Positions 42,235 to 51,946 of a stretch of 64,000 nt of DNA are shown here, in pieces; position 1 is the stretch's first letter; every line of letters begins with the position of its first letter. A program made the position numbers and the translations under genes. Source of the DNA: Amycolatopsis eburnea (GTDB taxonomy: Bacteria > Actinomycetota > Actinomycetes > Mycobacteriales > Pseudonocardiaceae); NCBI RefSeq assembly GCF_003937945.1, contig NZ_RSEC01000032.1:310001-374000 (forward strand), read 5' to 3'. The notes beneath the pieces were generated by a model. That model had not been told where the DNA came from. It saw only the letters and a program-made list of their open reading frames with translations, and searched no databases.

Positions 42235-43536
42235 TCAGGCGAGCGCCGCCAAAGCGGTGTGGACCAGCGTGCGGACCCCGCAGAGCAGGGAACGCTCGTC
42301 GAGGACGAACGTCGGGCGGTGGATGTCCGACTGCGGAGCAGGCGGGCCGGACCAGACACCCAGGCGGGCGAATGCGCCCTGGATGTGCTCGAGGTACCAG
42401 CCGAAGTCTTCCCCGCCGGAGGACTGCTCGGTGCCGGCCACCGCACCCTCGCCGAGGGCCGCTTCGACACCGGCGCGCATCAGCGCCGTCGAGTCCGCGT
42501 CCGAGACCACCGGCGGGACCCCGCGGCGGTAGTCCAGCGAGAAGCCGACGCCGGTCGGGGCCAGCAGGGACTCCACAGAGGACGCCACCAGCGGCTCCAG
42601 CGACGTCCAGACCTCGTGGTCGGCCGTGCGGAGCGTGCCGCGCAGGACGCCGTCCTGGGGCACCGCGTTGGCGGCCTGGCCCGCGTGGACCGCGCCCCAC
42701 ACCAGGACGGTGCCGGAACGCGGGTCGACCCGGCGCGAGAGCAGCGCCGGCAGCCCGGTGATCACCGTGCCCAGCGCGTGGACCAGGTCGGCCGTCAGGT
42801 GCGGCCGGGACGTGTGGCCGCCCGGCGAGGTGAGCCGCAGCTCGATCAGGTCCGCCGCGGACGTCAGCGCGCCCACGCGCAGCCCCACCGAACCCACTTC
42901 GAGACGCGGGTCGACGTGCAGGCCGTAGATCCGCTCGACGCCGTCGAGCGCGCCGGCCGCGATCATGTCCAGCGCGCCGCCGGGCATGACCTCCTCGGCG
43001 GGCTGGAAGATCAGCCGGACGCGGCCGGGCAGCTCGGGCGCGCCGGCCAGCGCGCGGGCCGCGCCGAGCAGGATCGCCGTGTGGGCGTCGTGGCCGCACA
43101 TGTGGGCCGCGCCCTCGACGGTCGACGCGTAGGGCAGGTCGGTCGCCTCGGTGAGCGGCAGCGCGTCCATGTCCGCGCGCAGCGCCACGCACCGCTCGCC
43201 GCTGCCGATGTCGCAGACGACGCCGGTGCCGCCGGGCAGCACCCACGGCTTGAGCCCGACGGTGCGCAGCAGCGTGACGACCAGTTCCGTGGTCGCGAAC
43301 TCGTGCCGCGACAGCTCCGGGTGCGCGTGGATGTGCCGGCGCCAGGCGAGCACGTCCGTCGCGTTGGCGCGCAGCCAGTCGTCGAGCCAGAACGGGCCGC
43401 GGCCCGCGCCAAGGTCCTCCACGGGAGCCATGCTTACGCCGGCTTCGGAAATGAGCGCCTCAGGCCCCTCCATAGGGGTCATCATGCGCCCATGGGGGTC
43501 ACCTGGAACGTCCGGTCGTGAGTCCAGCACCGTCAC
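42235..43536 (-). CDS. M20 family amidohydrolase
   Basis: 433 residues from GTG 43536 behind GGAGGTG. Metallopeptidase M20D motifs: 'HIHAHPELSRHEFATTELVV' near 68-87, 'ALRADMDALPL' near 120, 'HMCGHDAHTAILLGAARALA' near 144 and 'IFQPAEEVMPGGALDMIAAG' near 176. The residues chelating the di-metal centre are present. It probably hydrolyses an N-acyl amino acid or similar amide. The first 55 residues before the catalytic domain are poorly conserved, so an internal start is possible. Confidence 0.9.
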   Translation of the reverse strand: MTVLDSRPDVPGDPHGRMMTPMEGPEALISEAGVSMAPVEDLGAGRGPFWLDDWLRANATDVLAWRRHIHAHPELSRHEFATTELVVTLLRTVGLKPWVLPGGTGVVCDIGSGERCVALRADMDALPLTEATDLPYASTVEGAAHMCGHDAHTAILLGAARALAGAPELPGRVRLIFQPAEEVMPGGALDMIAAGALDGVERIYGLHVDPRLEVGSVGLRVGALTSAADLIELRLTSPGGHTSRPHLTADLVHALGTVITGLPALLSRRVDPRSGTVLVWGAVHAGQAANAVPQDGVLRGTLRTADHEVWTSLEPLVASSVESLLAPTGVGFSLDYRRGVPPVVSDADSTALMRAGVEAALGEGAVAGTEQSSGGEDFGWYLEHIQGAFARLGVWSGPPAPQSDIHRPTFVLDERSLLCGVRTLVHTALAALA

Positions 43537-43733
43537 GCCGCACCTCCTCCCGCAACACGGGTAACCCGCGCAGCGGCTGGGGTCACGCTTCGTGCCGATC
43601 GATCTGTTGTACGCATTTGCAGACGATCGTGCACCATGCAGGCGGCAAGCCGCGCCTCGAAAAGGGCCGTCCTAGATGGCCGGTAGCGGATCTGCGTTGA
43701 ACGGCGTGCAGTAGTTCGGCAAAGCCGAAGGCG

Positions 43734-44036
43734 TCAGGATCCCTTGGCCTTCTTCGAACGGACCCGCCTGCCCCAGATGACGATGCCGAGCAGCACGACC
43801 GCGATCAGGCCCGCGACCAGCTTGTTCTTCGTCTTCTCGGTGTTCGCCTTGTCGGTCTGGGCCGGGTCCAGCACCGGGCCCGGTGGCTGGGTCTGCGCCG
43901 GGACCGGCGCCACCGCGACGTGCGCCGCGGTCACCGAAGCCGCCACCGGACGCACCGGCTCGGCCAGCGCGGGCGACGCGGTGAACAGCACCGCACCGAG
44001 CACCCCGACCAGGACCAGAACCCGCAGTTTCGCCAT
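43734..44036 (-). CDS. Secreted/anchored small protein with C-terminal TM
   Basis: 100 residues from ATG 44036 with AAGGGATG upstream. Signal peptide 1-22 ('VLVLVGVLGAVLFTASPALA'), a Pro/Ala/Val linker of about 45 residues, a second membrane segment at 72-92 ('KLVAGLIAVVLLGIVIWGRR') and a basic tail 'RVRSKKAKGS'. No family is recognised. It sits at the end of the mutase operon, 49 bases from meaB, and may be transcribed with it. The 197 bases up to 43537 show only a short hairpin at 43715-43729. Confidence 0.72.
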   Translation of the reverse strand: MAKLRVLVLVGVLGAVLFTASPALAEPVRPVAASVTAAHVAVAPVPAQTQPPGPVLDPAQTDKANTEKTKNKLVAGLIAVVLLGIVIWGRRVRSKKAKGS

Positions 44037-44085
44037 GTCATCCCTTCGCCACGACCAGGCATTCTGCCCGCGGAACGCCGGCGCG

Positions 44086-45081
44086 TCAGCCACCACGCGG
44101 TGGACCGAACGCGTCGAGGATCCGCTGTGCACCGAGGGTAGCTGTCAGCTCACCGGCGCGCACCGCCCGTTCGACGTCGGGAACGACCGTTCGCACGTCC
44201 GGATGCGCCGCCAGGCGACTGAGCAACTGCTCGCGCACCATGGCCCAGGTCCAGTCGACCTGCTGCCGGCGGCGGCGCGCTTCCAGCTCGCCGGACGCCG
44301 AAAGCGTCTCGCGGTGCTTCTCGATCGCGCCCCAGACTTCGTCCAGGCGCAGGTTGTGCAGGCCGCTGCAGGTGAGCACGGGCGGGGTCCACGCGGCCTC
44401 GGGGCCGTAGATCATCCGCAGCGCGCCCGAGAGTTCGCGGGCCGCCCGCTTGGCGTCCCGCTCGTGGTCGCCGTCGGCCTTGTTGACCGCGATGACGTCG
44501 GCGAGCTCCAGCACGCCCTTCTTGATGCCCTGCAGCTGGTCGCCGGTGCGCGCGAGGGTCAGGAACAGGAAGCAGTCGACCATGTTCGCGACGGTCACTT
44601 CGGACTGTCCCACCCCGACGGTCTCGACCAGGACGGTGTCGTAGCCCGCGGCTTCCATCAGCACGATCGTCTCGCGCGTCGCCCGCGCGACGCCGCCGAG
44701 CGTGCCGGACGTCGGCGACGGCCGGATGAACGCCCGCTCGTCGACCGCCAGGCGCGCCATCCGGGTCTTGTCGCCGAGGATCGAGCCGCCGGTCCGGGTG
44801 GACGACGGGTCGACCGCGAGCACGGCCACCTTGTGCCCGGCCGCCGTCAGGTCGGTGCCCAGCTGGTCGATGAAAGTCGACTTGCCGACGCCGGGGACGC
44901 CGGTGATGCCCACGCGCCGCGCGCCGCCCGACTGCGGCAGCAGCTCGACCAGCAGCTCCTGCGCCTGCGCCCGGTGGTCCTCCCGCTGCGACTCGACGAG
45001 CGTGATGGCCTTCGACAGCGTCCCGCGGTCCCCCGCGAGGACCCCCTTGGCGTAGGCGCCGACGTCGATCTTGCGCGGCAA
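44086..45081 (-). CDS. meaB: Methylmalonyl-CoA mutase-associated GTPase MeaB
   Basis: 331 residues with a TTG start at 45081, three bases after the mutB stop. G3E-family P-loop: Walker A 'GITGVPGVGKSTFIDQLG' near 57-74, Mg site 'VDPSSTRTGGSILGDKTRM' near 93, 'ETVGVGQSEV' near 151 and base specificity 'NKADGDHE' near 199. MeaB gates loading and repair of adenosylcobalamin in the mutase. Its place at the end of mutA-mutB is the standard arrangement. Confidence 0.95.
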   Translation of the reverse strand: MPRKIDVGAYAKGVLAGDRGTLSKAITLVESQREDHRAQAQELLVELLPQSGGARRVGITGVPGVGKSTFIDQLGTDLTAAGHKVAVLAVDPSSTRTGGSILGDKTRMARLAVDERAFIRPSPTSGTLGGVARATRETIVLMEAAGYDTVLVETVGVGQSEVTVANMVDCFLFLTLARTGDQLQGIKKGVLELADVIAVNKADGDHERDAKRAARELSGALRMIYGPEAAWTPPVLTCSGLHNLRLDEVWGAIEKHRETLSASGELEARRRRQQVDWTWAMVREQLLSRLAAHPDVRTVVPDVERAVRAGELTATLGAQRILDAFGPPRGG

Positions 45082-45084
45082 GGG

Positions 45085-47253
45085 TCAGGACTCCTGCGCC
45101 GACAGCTGGCCGAGCAGGTCGATCGCCGCGTCCGCGAGCACGGTGCCGGGGCCGAAGATCGCCGCCGCGCCGGCTTCGCGCAGCGCCGGGTAGTCCTGCG
45201 GCGGGATGACGCCGCCGACGACCACCATGATGTCTTCGCGGCCCAGCTCGGCGAGTTCGTGGCGCAGCGCCGGCACCAGCGAGAGGTGCCCGGCGGCCAG
45301 CGACGAGACGCCGACGACGTGCACGTCCGCTTCGATCGCCTGGCGGGCGACCTCGGCCGGGGTGGAGAACAGCGGGCCGACGTCGACGTCGAAGCCGATG
45401 TCGGCGAAGCCGGTGGCGATCACCTTCTGGCCGCGGTCGTGGCCGTCCTGGCCCATCTTCGCGACGAGGATGCGGGGACGGCGGCCCTCCTCCTCGGCGA
45501 ACTTCTCGACCAGTTCACGGGCCTGTTCGACGTTCTGCGACTTACCCACCTCTTCGCGGTAGACGCCCGAAATCGTCCGGATCTGCCCGGAGTGGCGGCC
45601 CCAGAGCTTCTCGAGCGCGTCGGAGATCTCGCCGACGGTGGCCTTCGCGCGGGCCGCGCCGATGGCCAGCTCCAGCAGGTTGCCGCCGTTCCCGGCGCCT
45701 TCGGTCAGCCGCCGCAGCGCGTCCTCGGTCGCCGCCGGGTCACGCTCTTCGCGCAACCGGCGCAGCTTTTCCAGCTGCTGCGCGCGGACGCCGGCGTTGT
45801 CGACCTTGAGGACTTCGATCTCTTCGTCGTCGGTGACCTGGTACTTGTTGACGCCGATCACCGGCTGCCGCCCGGAGTCGATGCGGGCCTGGGTGCGTGC
45901 GGCGGCTTCTTCGATGCGCAGCTTGGGGATGCCCGCGTCGATCGCCTTGGCCATGCCGCCGGCCTGCTCGACTTCGGTGATGTGGCCCCACGCCTTGCGC
46001 GCGAGGTCGTAGGTCAGCTTCTCGACGAAGGCGCTGCCGCCCCACGGGTCGATCACGCGCGTGGTGCCGGATTCCTGCTGCAGCAGCAGCTGCGTGTTGC
46101 GGGCGATCCGCGCGGAGAAGTCGGTCGGCAGGGCGAGGGCTTCGTCGAGGGCGTTGGTGTGCAGGGACTGCGTGTGCCCCTGGGTCGCGGCCATCGCCTC
46201 GACGCAGGTGCGGACGACGTTGTTGTAGACGTCCTGCGCGGTCAGGGACCAGCCCGACGTCTGGGAGTGCGTGCGCAGCGAAAGGGACTTCTGCGACTTC
46301 GGGTCGAAGCCCTTCACCAGCTTCGCCCACAGCAGGCGGGCCGCGCGCAGCTTCGCGACCTCCATGAAGAAGTTCATGCCGATGGCCCAGAAGAACGACA
46401 GCCGCGGCGCGAACTTGTCGACGCTGAGCCCGGCGTCGACGCCCGAGCGGATGTACTCGACGCCGTCGGCGAGGGTGTAGGCCAGCTCGAGGTCGGCGGT
46501 CGCCCCGGCTTCCTGCATGTGGTAGCCGGAGATGGAGATCGAGTTGTACTTCGGCATGTGCTGCGAAGTGAAGGAGAAGATGTCGGAGATGATCCGCATC
46601 GACGGCTGCGGCGGGTAGATGTAGGTGTTGCGGACCATGAACTCCTTGAGGATGTCGTTCTGGATGGTCCCCGCGAGCTGCTCCGGCTTCACCCCCTGCT
46701 CCTCGGCCGCGACGACGTACAGCGCCAGCACCGGCAGCACCGCGCCGTTCATCGTCATGGACACCGACATCTTGTCGAGCGGGATCCCGTCGAAGAGCTG
46801 GCGCATGTCGTAGATGGAGTCGATCGCGACGCCCGCCATGCCGACGTCGCCGGAGACGCGGGGGTGGTCGGAGTCGTAGCCGCGGTGGGTGGCCAGGTCG
46901 AAGGCGACCGAGAGGCCCTTCTGGCCGGCGGCGAGGTTGCGCCGGTAGAAGGCGTTGGACTCCTCGGCGGTGGAGAAGCCGGCGTACTGGCGGATGGTCC
47001 AGGGCTGGTTGACGTACATCGTCGGGTACGGCCCGCGCAGGAAGGGCGCGATGCCGGGGTAGGTGCCCAGGAAGTCCACATCGGACAGGTCGTCGGCCGT
47101 GTAGACCGGCTTGACGCCGATGCCTTCCGGCGTCTCCCAGGCGAGGGCGTCCGGGCCCTTGCCGGTGGCGTCCTGCACGGCCTTGGCCCAGGCGTCGCGG
47201 TCGCCCGGCGACGGCGTGCCGAGGTCGAGTCCGGCGAAGTTCGGGATGCTCAT
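45085..47253 (-). CDS. mutB: Methylmalonyl-CoA mutase, large (catalytic) subunit
   Basis: 722 residues from ATG 47253. TIM barrel with '[20 protein letters not shown]' and '[20 protein letters not shown]', substrate-proximal residues '[16 protein letters not shown]', and a C-terminal B12 domain with '[20 protein letters not shown]' near 597, holding the cobalt-ligating histidine (DxHxxG). It interconverts succinyl-CoA and methylmalonyl-CoA with MutA. ATGA overlaps the mutA stop. The product feeds propionate metabolism and polyketide precursors in such organisms. Confidence 0.97.
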   Translation of the reverse strand: MSIPNFAGLDLGTPSPGDRDAWAKAVQDATGKGPDALAWETPEGIGVKPVYTADDLSDVDFLGTYPGIAPFLRGPYPTMYVNQPWTIRQYAGFSTAEESNAFYRRNLAAGQKGLSVAFDLATHRGYDSDHPRVSGDVGMAGVAIDSIYDMRQLFDGIPLDKMSVSMTMNGAVLPVLALYVVAAEEQGVKPEQLAGTIQNDILKEFMVRNTYIYPPQPSMRIISDIFSFTSQHMPKYNSISISGYHMQEAGATADLELAYTLADGVEYIRSGVDAGLSVDKFAPRLSFFWAIGMNFFMEVAKLRAARLLWAKLVKGFDPKSQKSLSLRTHSQTSGWSLTAQDVYNNVVRTCVEAMAATQGHTQSLHTNALDEALALPTDFSARIARNTQLLLQQESGTTRVIDPWGGSAFVEKLTYDLARKAWGHITEVEQAGGMAKAIDAGIPKLRIEEAAARTQARIDSGRQPVIGVNKYQVTDDEEIEVLKVDNAGVRAQQLEKLRRLREERDPAATEDALRRLTEGAGNGGNLLELAIGAARAKATVGEISDALEKLWGRHSGQIRTISGVYREEVGKSQNVEQARELVEKFAEEEGRRPRILVAKMGQDGHDRGQKVIATGFADIGFDVDVGPLFSTPAEVARQAIEADVHVVGVSSLAAGHLSLVPALRHELAELGREDIMVVVGGVIPPQDYPALREAGAAAIFGPGTVLADAAIDLLGQLSAQES

Positions 47254-49085
47254 CGGGTGACTCCCAGCTTGGCGTGCAGGCCGTTGAGGACGTCGAGGGC
47301 GTCGCAGCCGGCGAAGACGTTGCCGTCCACGCCGTCGAAGGAGCCCTTGCCCGCCAGTAGTACGTGGTCGGCGCCGAGGGCCTTGGCGACGTCGGCCGCC
47401 TGTGCCGCGTAGGCGTCGTCGGTGCCGCAGAGGCAGGCGATCTTCGCGCCGGACGCGCGGAACGCGCCGGGCAGGTCGTCGGTCGCGCCCGGGTTGACGG
47501 CTTCGATCCCACCGGCCTGGAACAGGTTGGCGGCGAACCCGGCGCGCGCGGTGTGCGCGGCGACCGGGCCGAGGGTGGCGAGGAAGACCTTGGGCCGCTC
47601 GCCGTGCGAAGCGAGGTACGCGTCCGAAGCGTCCCGCAGGGCTTCGAAGCCTTCGGCGTACCGGTGGCGCGGCAGCCCGCCTTCTTCCGCGGTGGCGAAG
47701 GGTTCCCGGGTCACCGGCTTCTCGGCCAGGTTCGGGAACTCGCTGACGCCGGTGAGCGGGTCGCGGCGGGTGGCGATCCGCTTCGACCGCTTCTCCCACG
47801 TCTCGGCCAGCCGGCCGGCCAGCGCGCCGGACGCGAGTTCGGCGACCAGGCCGCCCGCCGCCTCGATGGCGGTGAACTCGGCCCAGGCCGCGTGCGCGAG
47901 GTCGTCGGTGAGCTTCTCGACGTACCAGGAGCCGCCCGCCGGGTCGACCACGCCGGCCAGCTTGGACTCCTCCAGCAGCACGGCGTGGGTGTTGCGGGCG
48001 ATCCGCGCGGAGAACGCGTCGGGCTTGCCGATCGCGGCGTCGAACGGCAGCACGGTGACCGCGTCCGCGCCGCCGACGCCGGCGCCGAAGCAGGCGACGG
48101 TCGTGCGCAGCATGTTCACCCACGGGTCGCGCCGGGTCAGCATCGACGGCGACGTCACGGCGTGCTGGCGCATCGGCGAGGTGAAGCCGCAGACCTCGGC
48201 GACGCGCGCCCACAGCCGGCGGGCCGCGCGCAGCTTCGCGATGGTGGAGAACTGGTCGGCGGTCGCGGCGACGCGGAACTCGAGCTGGCCGGCCGCGGCT
48301 TCAGCGTCGAGACCCGCGTCGGTGAGCGCGCGCAGGTACTCGACCCCGGCGGCCACCAAGGCGCCCAGCTCCTGGGCGTCCGACCCGCCCGCCTCGTGGA
48401 ACGGCAGGCCGTCGGCGACGATCGTGCGCACCTTCGGGTACTTCGCGGCGGCACGCGCGGCGAGCGCGGCGGCCGGTCCGAGGTCGGCGGCCGAGCCGGA
48501 GCGGGCGGCCAGCCCGATCGGGTCCGCGCCCAGCACGGCGGTGGCCTCGCTAGCCGGGATCTCGCGCTCGTCGAACAGCTCGAACAGCGCGTCCGCGGCG
48601 GCTTCGAAATCGGCACCCGCGTCGAGGACGACCGGCGCGAGGTCGAGGTAGACCTCGTTGAGCGCGTCGGCCAGCGCGGACGGCGGCACGGTCAGCCAGA
48701 TCGACGTCACGCCGCCTTCGAGGTCGGTCAGGACGGCCTTGTTGACCGCGCGGCCGTCGTCGCCGGTGAACCGGGCGCGGACGTCCCAGCCGGTGCTGAC
48801 CTGGCCTTCCGGCCGCGCGCCGCGCACGTAGGGCGGCAGGCCGGGAAAGCCGGTTTCGCCGGGGACGTCGTCCGCCGTGTACAGCGGCTGGATCTCGATC
48901 CCGTCGTAGGTGCGCGTGACGAGCTTGCTCTCCGGCGCACCCGGGAAGTCCTCGGGCAGCTTGCCGCTCTTGCGCAGGACACCCGCGACGAGCTCCTGCC
49001 ACTGCTCGCGCGTCGCCTGGGGGAACTCGGCCGCCAGGTCGAGTTCGGAGATCGGCACTGACTCCGGACCGGCCACTTCAGTCAT
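47250..49085 (-). CDS. mutA: Methylmalonyl-CoA mutase, small subunit
   Basis: 611 residues from ATG 49085. It shares the TIM barrel and B12-like C-terminal fold of MutB, but the cobalamin motif is degraded ('[20 protein letters not shown]' in place of DxHxxG), which is normal for the non-catalytic subunit. It is the first gene of the operon and overlaps mutB by four bases. The start is preceded by no strong ribosome site. The promoter must lie in the 111 bases between it and the divergent kinase. Confidence 0.94.
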   Translation of the reverse strand: MTEVAGPESVPISELDLAAEFPQATREQWQELVAGVLRKSGKLPEDFPGAPESKLVTRTYDGIEIQPLYTADDVPGETGFPGLPPYVRGARPEGQVSTGWDVRARFTGDDGRAVNKAVLTDLEGGVTSIWLTVPPSALADALNEVYLDLAPVVLDAGADFEAAADALFELFDEREIPASEATAVLGADPIGLAARSGSAADLGPAAALAARAAAKYPKVRTIVADGLPFHEAGGSDAQELGALVAAGVEYLRALTDAGLDAEAAAGQLEFRVAATADQFSTIAKLRAARRLWARVAEVCGFTSPMRQHAVTSPSMLTRRDPWVNMLRTTVACFGAGVGGADAVTVLPFDAAIGKPDAFSARIARNTHAVLLEESKLAGVVDPAGGSWYVEKLTDDLAHAAWAEFTAIEAAGGLVAELASGALAGRLAETWEKRSKRIATRRDPLTGVSEFPNLAEKPVTREPFATAEEGGLPRHRYAEGFEALRDASDAYLASHGERPKVFLATLGPVAAHTARAGFAANLFQAGGIEAVNPGATDDLPGAFRASGAKIACLCGTDDAYAAQAADVAKALGADHVLLAGKGSFDGVDGNVFAGCDALDVLNGLHAKLGVTR

Positions 49086-49196
49086 ACCCAGTGATGGTAG
49101 AGGCACTCGCCGCGCCCGCCCTGTGAGTCTGGTCGCGCTAGGGGGACGCCCCGGGCAGGTTAGGGGCCGGTCACGCGGGTACGACACAATTGACGC

Positions 49197-50933
49197 GTGC
49201 CCCCCTCCAGCGAAGAGACACGAGTGGTCGCCGGTCGCTACCGGCTGCGTTCGGTGCTCGGCTCCGGGTCGATGGGCACCGTCTGGTCCGCCTACGACGA
49301 GTTCCTCCACCGGCAGGTGGCCGTCAAGGAGATGAAGGTGCCGCCGGGCATCCCGGCGTCCCAGGCGGACGAGCTGCGCGAGCGGACACTGCGCGAGGCG
49401 CGCGCGATCGCCGTCCTCTCCCACCCGAACGTGATCATCCTGCACGACGTCGCCCGCGAGGACGATCAGCCGTTCGTGGTGATGGAACTGCTGCCCTCGC
49501 GCAGCCTCGCGCACATCCTGCGCGACCACGGGCCGCTGACCGTCGAGCAGGCCGCCGCGGTCGGCATCGCCGTGGCGTCGGCGCTGGAGGCCGCGCACGC
49601 CGCCGGCATCACGCACCGCGACGTCAAGCCGGGCAACGTCCTGGTCGCCAGCGACGGCCGGATCAAGCTGACCGACTTCGGCATCGCCCGCAACGTCTCC
49701 GAGGCGACCATGACCCGCACCGGGATCATGCTCGGCTCCCCCGCCTACATCGCGCCGGAGGTCGCTTCCGGCGGCGCGGTCGTCCCGGCCGCCGACCTCT
49801 GGGGCCTCGGCGCGACGCTGTTCGCCGCGGTCGAGGGCGCGCCGCCGTACGACGCCGACGGCGACCCGCTGGAGACCGTCGGCAAGGTCGTCAACGGCAA
49901 GGTCCCCAAGCCGAAGGCCGGGCCGCTCGCCGAGGTCATCTCCGCGCTGATGAAGAAGGAGCCCGGCGACCGGATCACCCTGCGCGAGGTCCGCCACCGG
50001 CTCTACCCGCTGCAGTCGAAGACGCCGCTCGACCTGTTCGGACCCGAGCTGTTCCGCACCCCGGACGGCAAGAAGACGTCCGCGCAGCCGGACGCGACGG
50101 ACACGCAGGTGATCAAGACCGTCCTGCCCGAGAAGAAGTCCGAGGGGTCGAGCAGCGAGCTCGCCACGGATCCCGGCCCGCTGCCGTTCCTGCGCCCGCC
50201 CGCCCCGGCGGTGGACACGACGCCCACGGTGTTCGCCGCCCCGCCCCGGCCCGCCCGCCGCGGGGCCCGGGCCACCGCCCTGCTCGTCGCGCTGGCGATC
50301 CTGCTCTTCCTCATCGCGGCGGGCGGCGGGTTCGCACTGGCCAGGGCGGTCGGCGGCCAGTCGCTGCTGCCACCGGCGGCCGAGCCGCGCACCACGTCGA
50401 ACGGCCTCACCGACGTCCCGCCGCCGTCGCTGGTCCGCCAGTCCGGCGACGCGAGCTACGCGACCGGCGACGGCGGCCAGTTCGGCCTCGACGTCCCGCA
50501 GGGCTGGCAGAAGTTCGTCGCACCCCACAACACGACGAAGTTCGGCGCGAGCACGGCCGTCCAGTACGTCTCGCCGGACGGCCGCCGCTCGATCCGCGTG
50601 GAGCGGCTGGCGAACTACTTCGGCAAGTTCCCGGACGACACCGAGTACGTCAACTGGCTGAAGCAGACGTACTCCGGCGACGGCTTCGAGCTCTTCGGCC
50701 CGTCCCCGGACGCGGGCGGCAAGGGCACCACGTTCACCTACCGCACGCTGGAGAGCGGCCTGCTCCCGGGCAACAGCGACGACGGCCGCGTCACGCGGGT
50801 GACGTTCATGAACCTGGTCCAGGCGGGCGACAGCCTGTGGGTGCTGTCGGTGACGGCCCCGGTCGAGCAGGAGGACGCGACGCGGCGGGACGTCTTCGAC
50901 CGCGTCGCGCCGACGCTGAGCGTGTCGGACTAA
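49197..50933 (+). CDS. Ser/Thr protein kinase with extracellular domain
   Basis: 578 residues from GTG 49197, six bases after a CACAAT box, so possibly leaderless. Kinase domain about 12-275: 'VLGSGSMGTVWSAYD', catalytic K44 in 'VAVKEM', 'THRDVKPGNVLV' with catalytic D142, 'TDFGIAR' and 'GSPAYIAPE'. A single membrane segment (about 361-383, 'ALLVALAILLFLIAAGGGFA') leads to a 190-residue extracellular domain with no PASTA repeats. It transmits an external signal into phosphorylation. The stop was once shared with the MerR gene but is now 267 bases from it. Confidence 0.92.
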   Translation: MPPSSEETRVVAGRYRLRSVLGSGSMGTVWSAYDEFLHRQVAVKEMKVPPGIPASQADELRERTLREARAIAVLSHPNVIILHDVAREDDQPFVVMELLPSRSLAHILRDHGPLTVEQAAAVGIAVASALEAAHAAGITHRDVKPGNVLVASDGRIKLTDFGIARNVSEATMTRTGIMLGSPAYIAPEVASGGAVVPAADLWGLGATLFAAVEGAPPYDADGDPLETVGKVVNGKVPKPKAGPLAEVISALMKKEPGDRITLREVRHRLYPLQSKTPLDLFGPELFRTPDGKKTSAQPDATDTQVIKTVLPEKKSEGSSSELATDPGPLPFLRPPAPAVDTTPTVFAAPPRPARRGARATALLVALAILLFLIAAGGGFALARAVGGQSLLPPAAEPRTTSNGLTDVPPPSLVRQSGDASYATGDGGQFGLDVPQGWQKFVAPHNTTKFGASTAVQYVSPDGRRSIRVERLANYFGKFPDDTEYVNWLKQTYSGDGFELFGPSPDAGGKGTTFTYRTLESGLLPGNSDDGRVTRVTFMNLVQAGDSLWVLSVTAPVEQEDATRRDVFDRVAPTLSVSD

Positions 50934-51228
50934 GGCGCCCGGTCCAGCACCTCGCGCCCGGCAATGTCATGAACGACTCTTTCATCGCGTCCGGCGCACT
51001 GAACGACCCGTTCACCGCGTCCGGCACCAGGGCCCCGGCAAAGTCGGGCAGCACGGCCGATCCGCCCATCCGCGATGTCATGAAAGAGTCGTTCACCTCG
51101 CCAGACGACATGAATGAGCCTTTCATGACATCCCGGCGACGCCGGGCAGACCACGCGGCCGGCCCGGCAACCGCGTCGCGCCGACGTTGAGCGTCTCGGA
51201 CTAAGGCGCCCGGCCCAGCACCTCGCGC
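50900..51228. repeat. 58-bp direct repeat enclosing palindromic element, copy B
   Basis: A 58-bp sequence at 50900-50957 recurs at 51171-51228 with three mismatches. Each copy carries the end of the kinase gene and the end of the convergent MerR gene. The 213 bases between them hold the palindromic core at 51074-51132 (22-nt arms, 15-nt loop, same geometry as 32816-32874) and, before it, two tandem copies of a related 30-bp word near 50968-51029. The structure indicates insertion with duplication of the gene junction. No gene is present in the spacer. Confidence 0.85.
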
Positions 51229-51839
51229 GACACGTACTCCTGCGCGAGGTGGCGCAGGCCGGTGAAGATGCGGTCGCCCAGCACCGTCGCGATCAGCCCG
51301 GCCTCGATGATCTTGTCGAACGACGTCAACCCCGTCACCACCTCGACGTCCAGCTCCGCCACGCGCAGCGCCAGCTCGAAGTACTCGTCCAGGCGCTCGG
51401 CCAGCTTCTCGTGCCCGAGTTCCTTCGCCGTGGCGAGTGCCGCGATCAGGTTGGCGACCGTCCGGTCCTCCGCGCCGTGCCACTTCCAGCCGTACCGGCG
51501 GGCCAGCTCCTGAAGCAGCTTCGACGCCCACTCCGCGGCGTCCTCCGCCACCCGGGGTGGCTCGCCGGCCAGTTCTTCCTGGACGACGCCCATCGTCTCG
51601 TGCGGGGTCCGGTCTTCGTCGATCGCGCTCAGCACGGCGCCGACCGAGGCCAGCGGGAGGCCGCCGACGTCGGTGAGCGCCTTGATCAGCCGCAGGCGCT
51701 GGACGTGCGCCGGGGAGTACCGGGCCTGGTTCGGGCTGGTGCGCTCCCCCGGCGGCAGCAGGCCTTCGCGCAGGTAGTACTTGACGGTCGCGACCGGCAC
51801 CCCCGACTCGGCGCTCAGTTCGGCCATCCGCATGCGCAT
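51201..51839 (-). CDS. MerR family transcriptional regulator
   Basis: 212 residues. ATG 51839 is favoured by GGAG upstream; a TTG at 51872 is possible. The N-terminal winged helix is typical: 'AELSAESGVPVATVKYYLRE' with 'GLLPPGERTSPNQARYS'. The rest is a helical effector domain without the cysteines of metal sensors ('ALATAKELGHEKLAERLDEY'). It likely controls the divergent membrane-protein operon through the two dyads at 51891-51933. Its stop TAG lies within the second direct repeat. Confidence 0.9.
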   Translation of the reverse strand: MRMRMAELSAESGVPVATVKYYLREGLLPPGERTSPNQARYSPAHVQRLRLIKALTDVGGLPLASVGAVLSAIDEDRTPHETMGVVQEELAGEPPRVAEDAAEWASKLLQELARRYGWKWHGAEDRTVANLIAALATAKELGHEKLAERLDEYFELALRVAELDVEVVTGLTSFDKIIEAGLIATVLGDRIFTGLRHLAQEYVSREVLGRAP

Positions 51840-51890
51840 CCGCTCCGATCCCAGGGTCGGTCTCCGGGGCAACCCTGAAGACTTCTCAGC

Positions 51891-51933
51891 ATGGAGAGTT
51901 TAACTTCCCATAACGGAGAGCTTGACTATCCAT
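51891..51933. promoter_or_regulatory. Tandem MerR operator dyads
   Basis: Two 21-bp imperfect dyads of the same kind, 22 bp apart: 51891-51911 (ATGGAGAGTTTAACTTCCCAT) has arms ATGGgAGTT-like and its mirror, and 51913-51933 (GGAGAG / TATCCAT) repeats the pattern. They sit between the MerR gene and the outward operon at 51947, with GGGAGGA before its start. The centre-to-centre distance of two helical turns suggests co-operative binding. Confidence 0.65.
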
Positions 51934-51946
51934 TCTGGGAGGAACC

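Noticed and set aside
49085..50528. Extension of mutA upstream into the kinase gene
   Set aside because: The frame stays open by chance because of high GC, but the added sequence is antisense to the kinase domain and lacks similarity to mutases. The ATG at 49085 matches the usual N-terminus.
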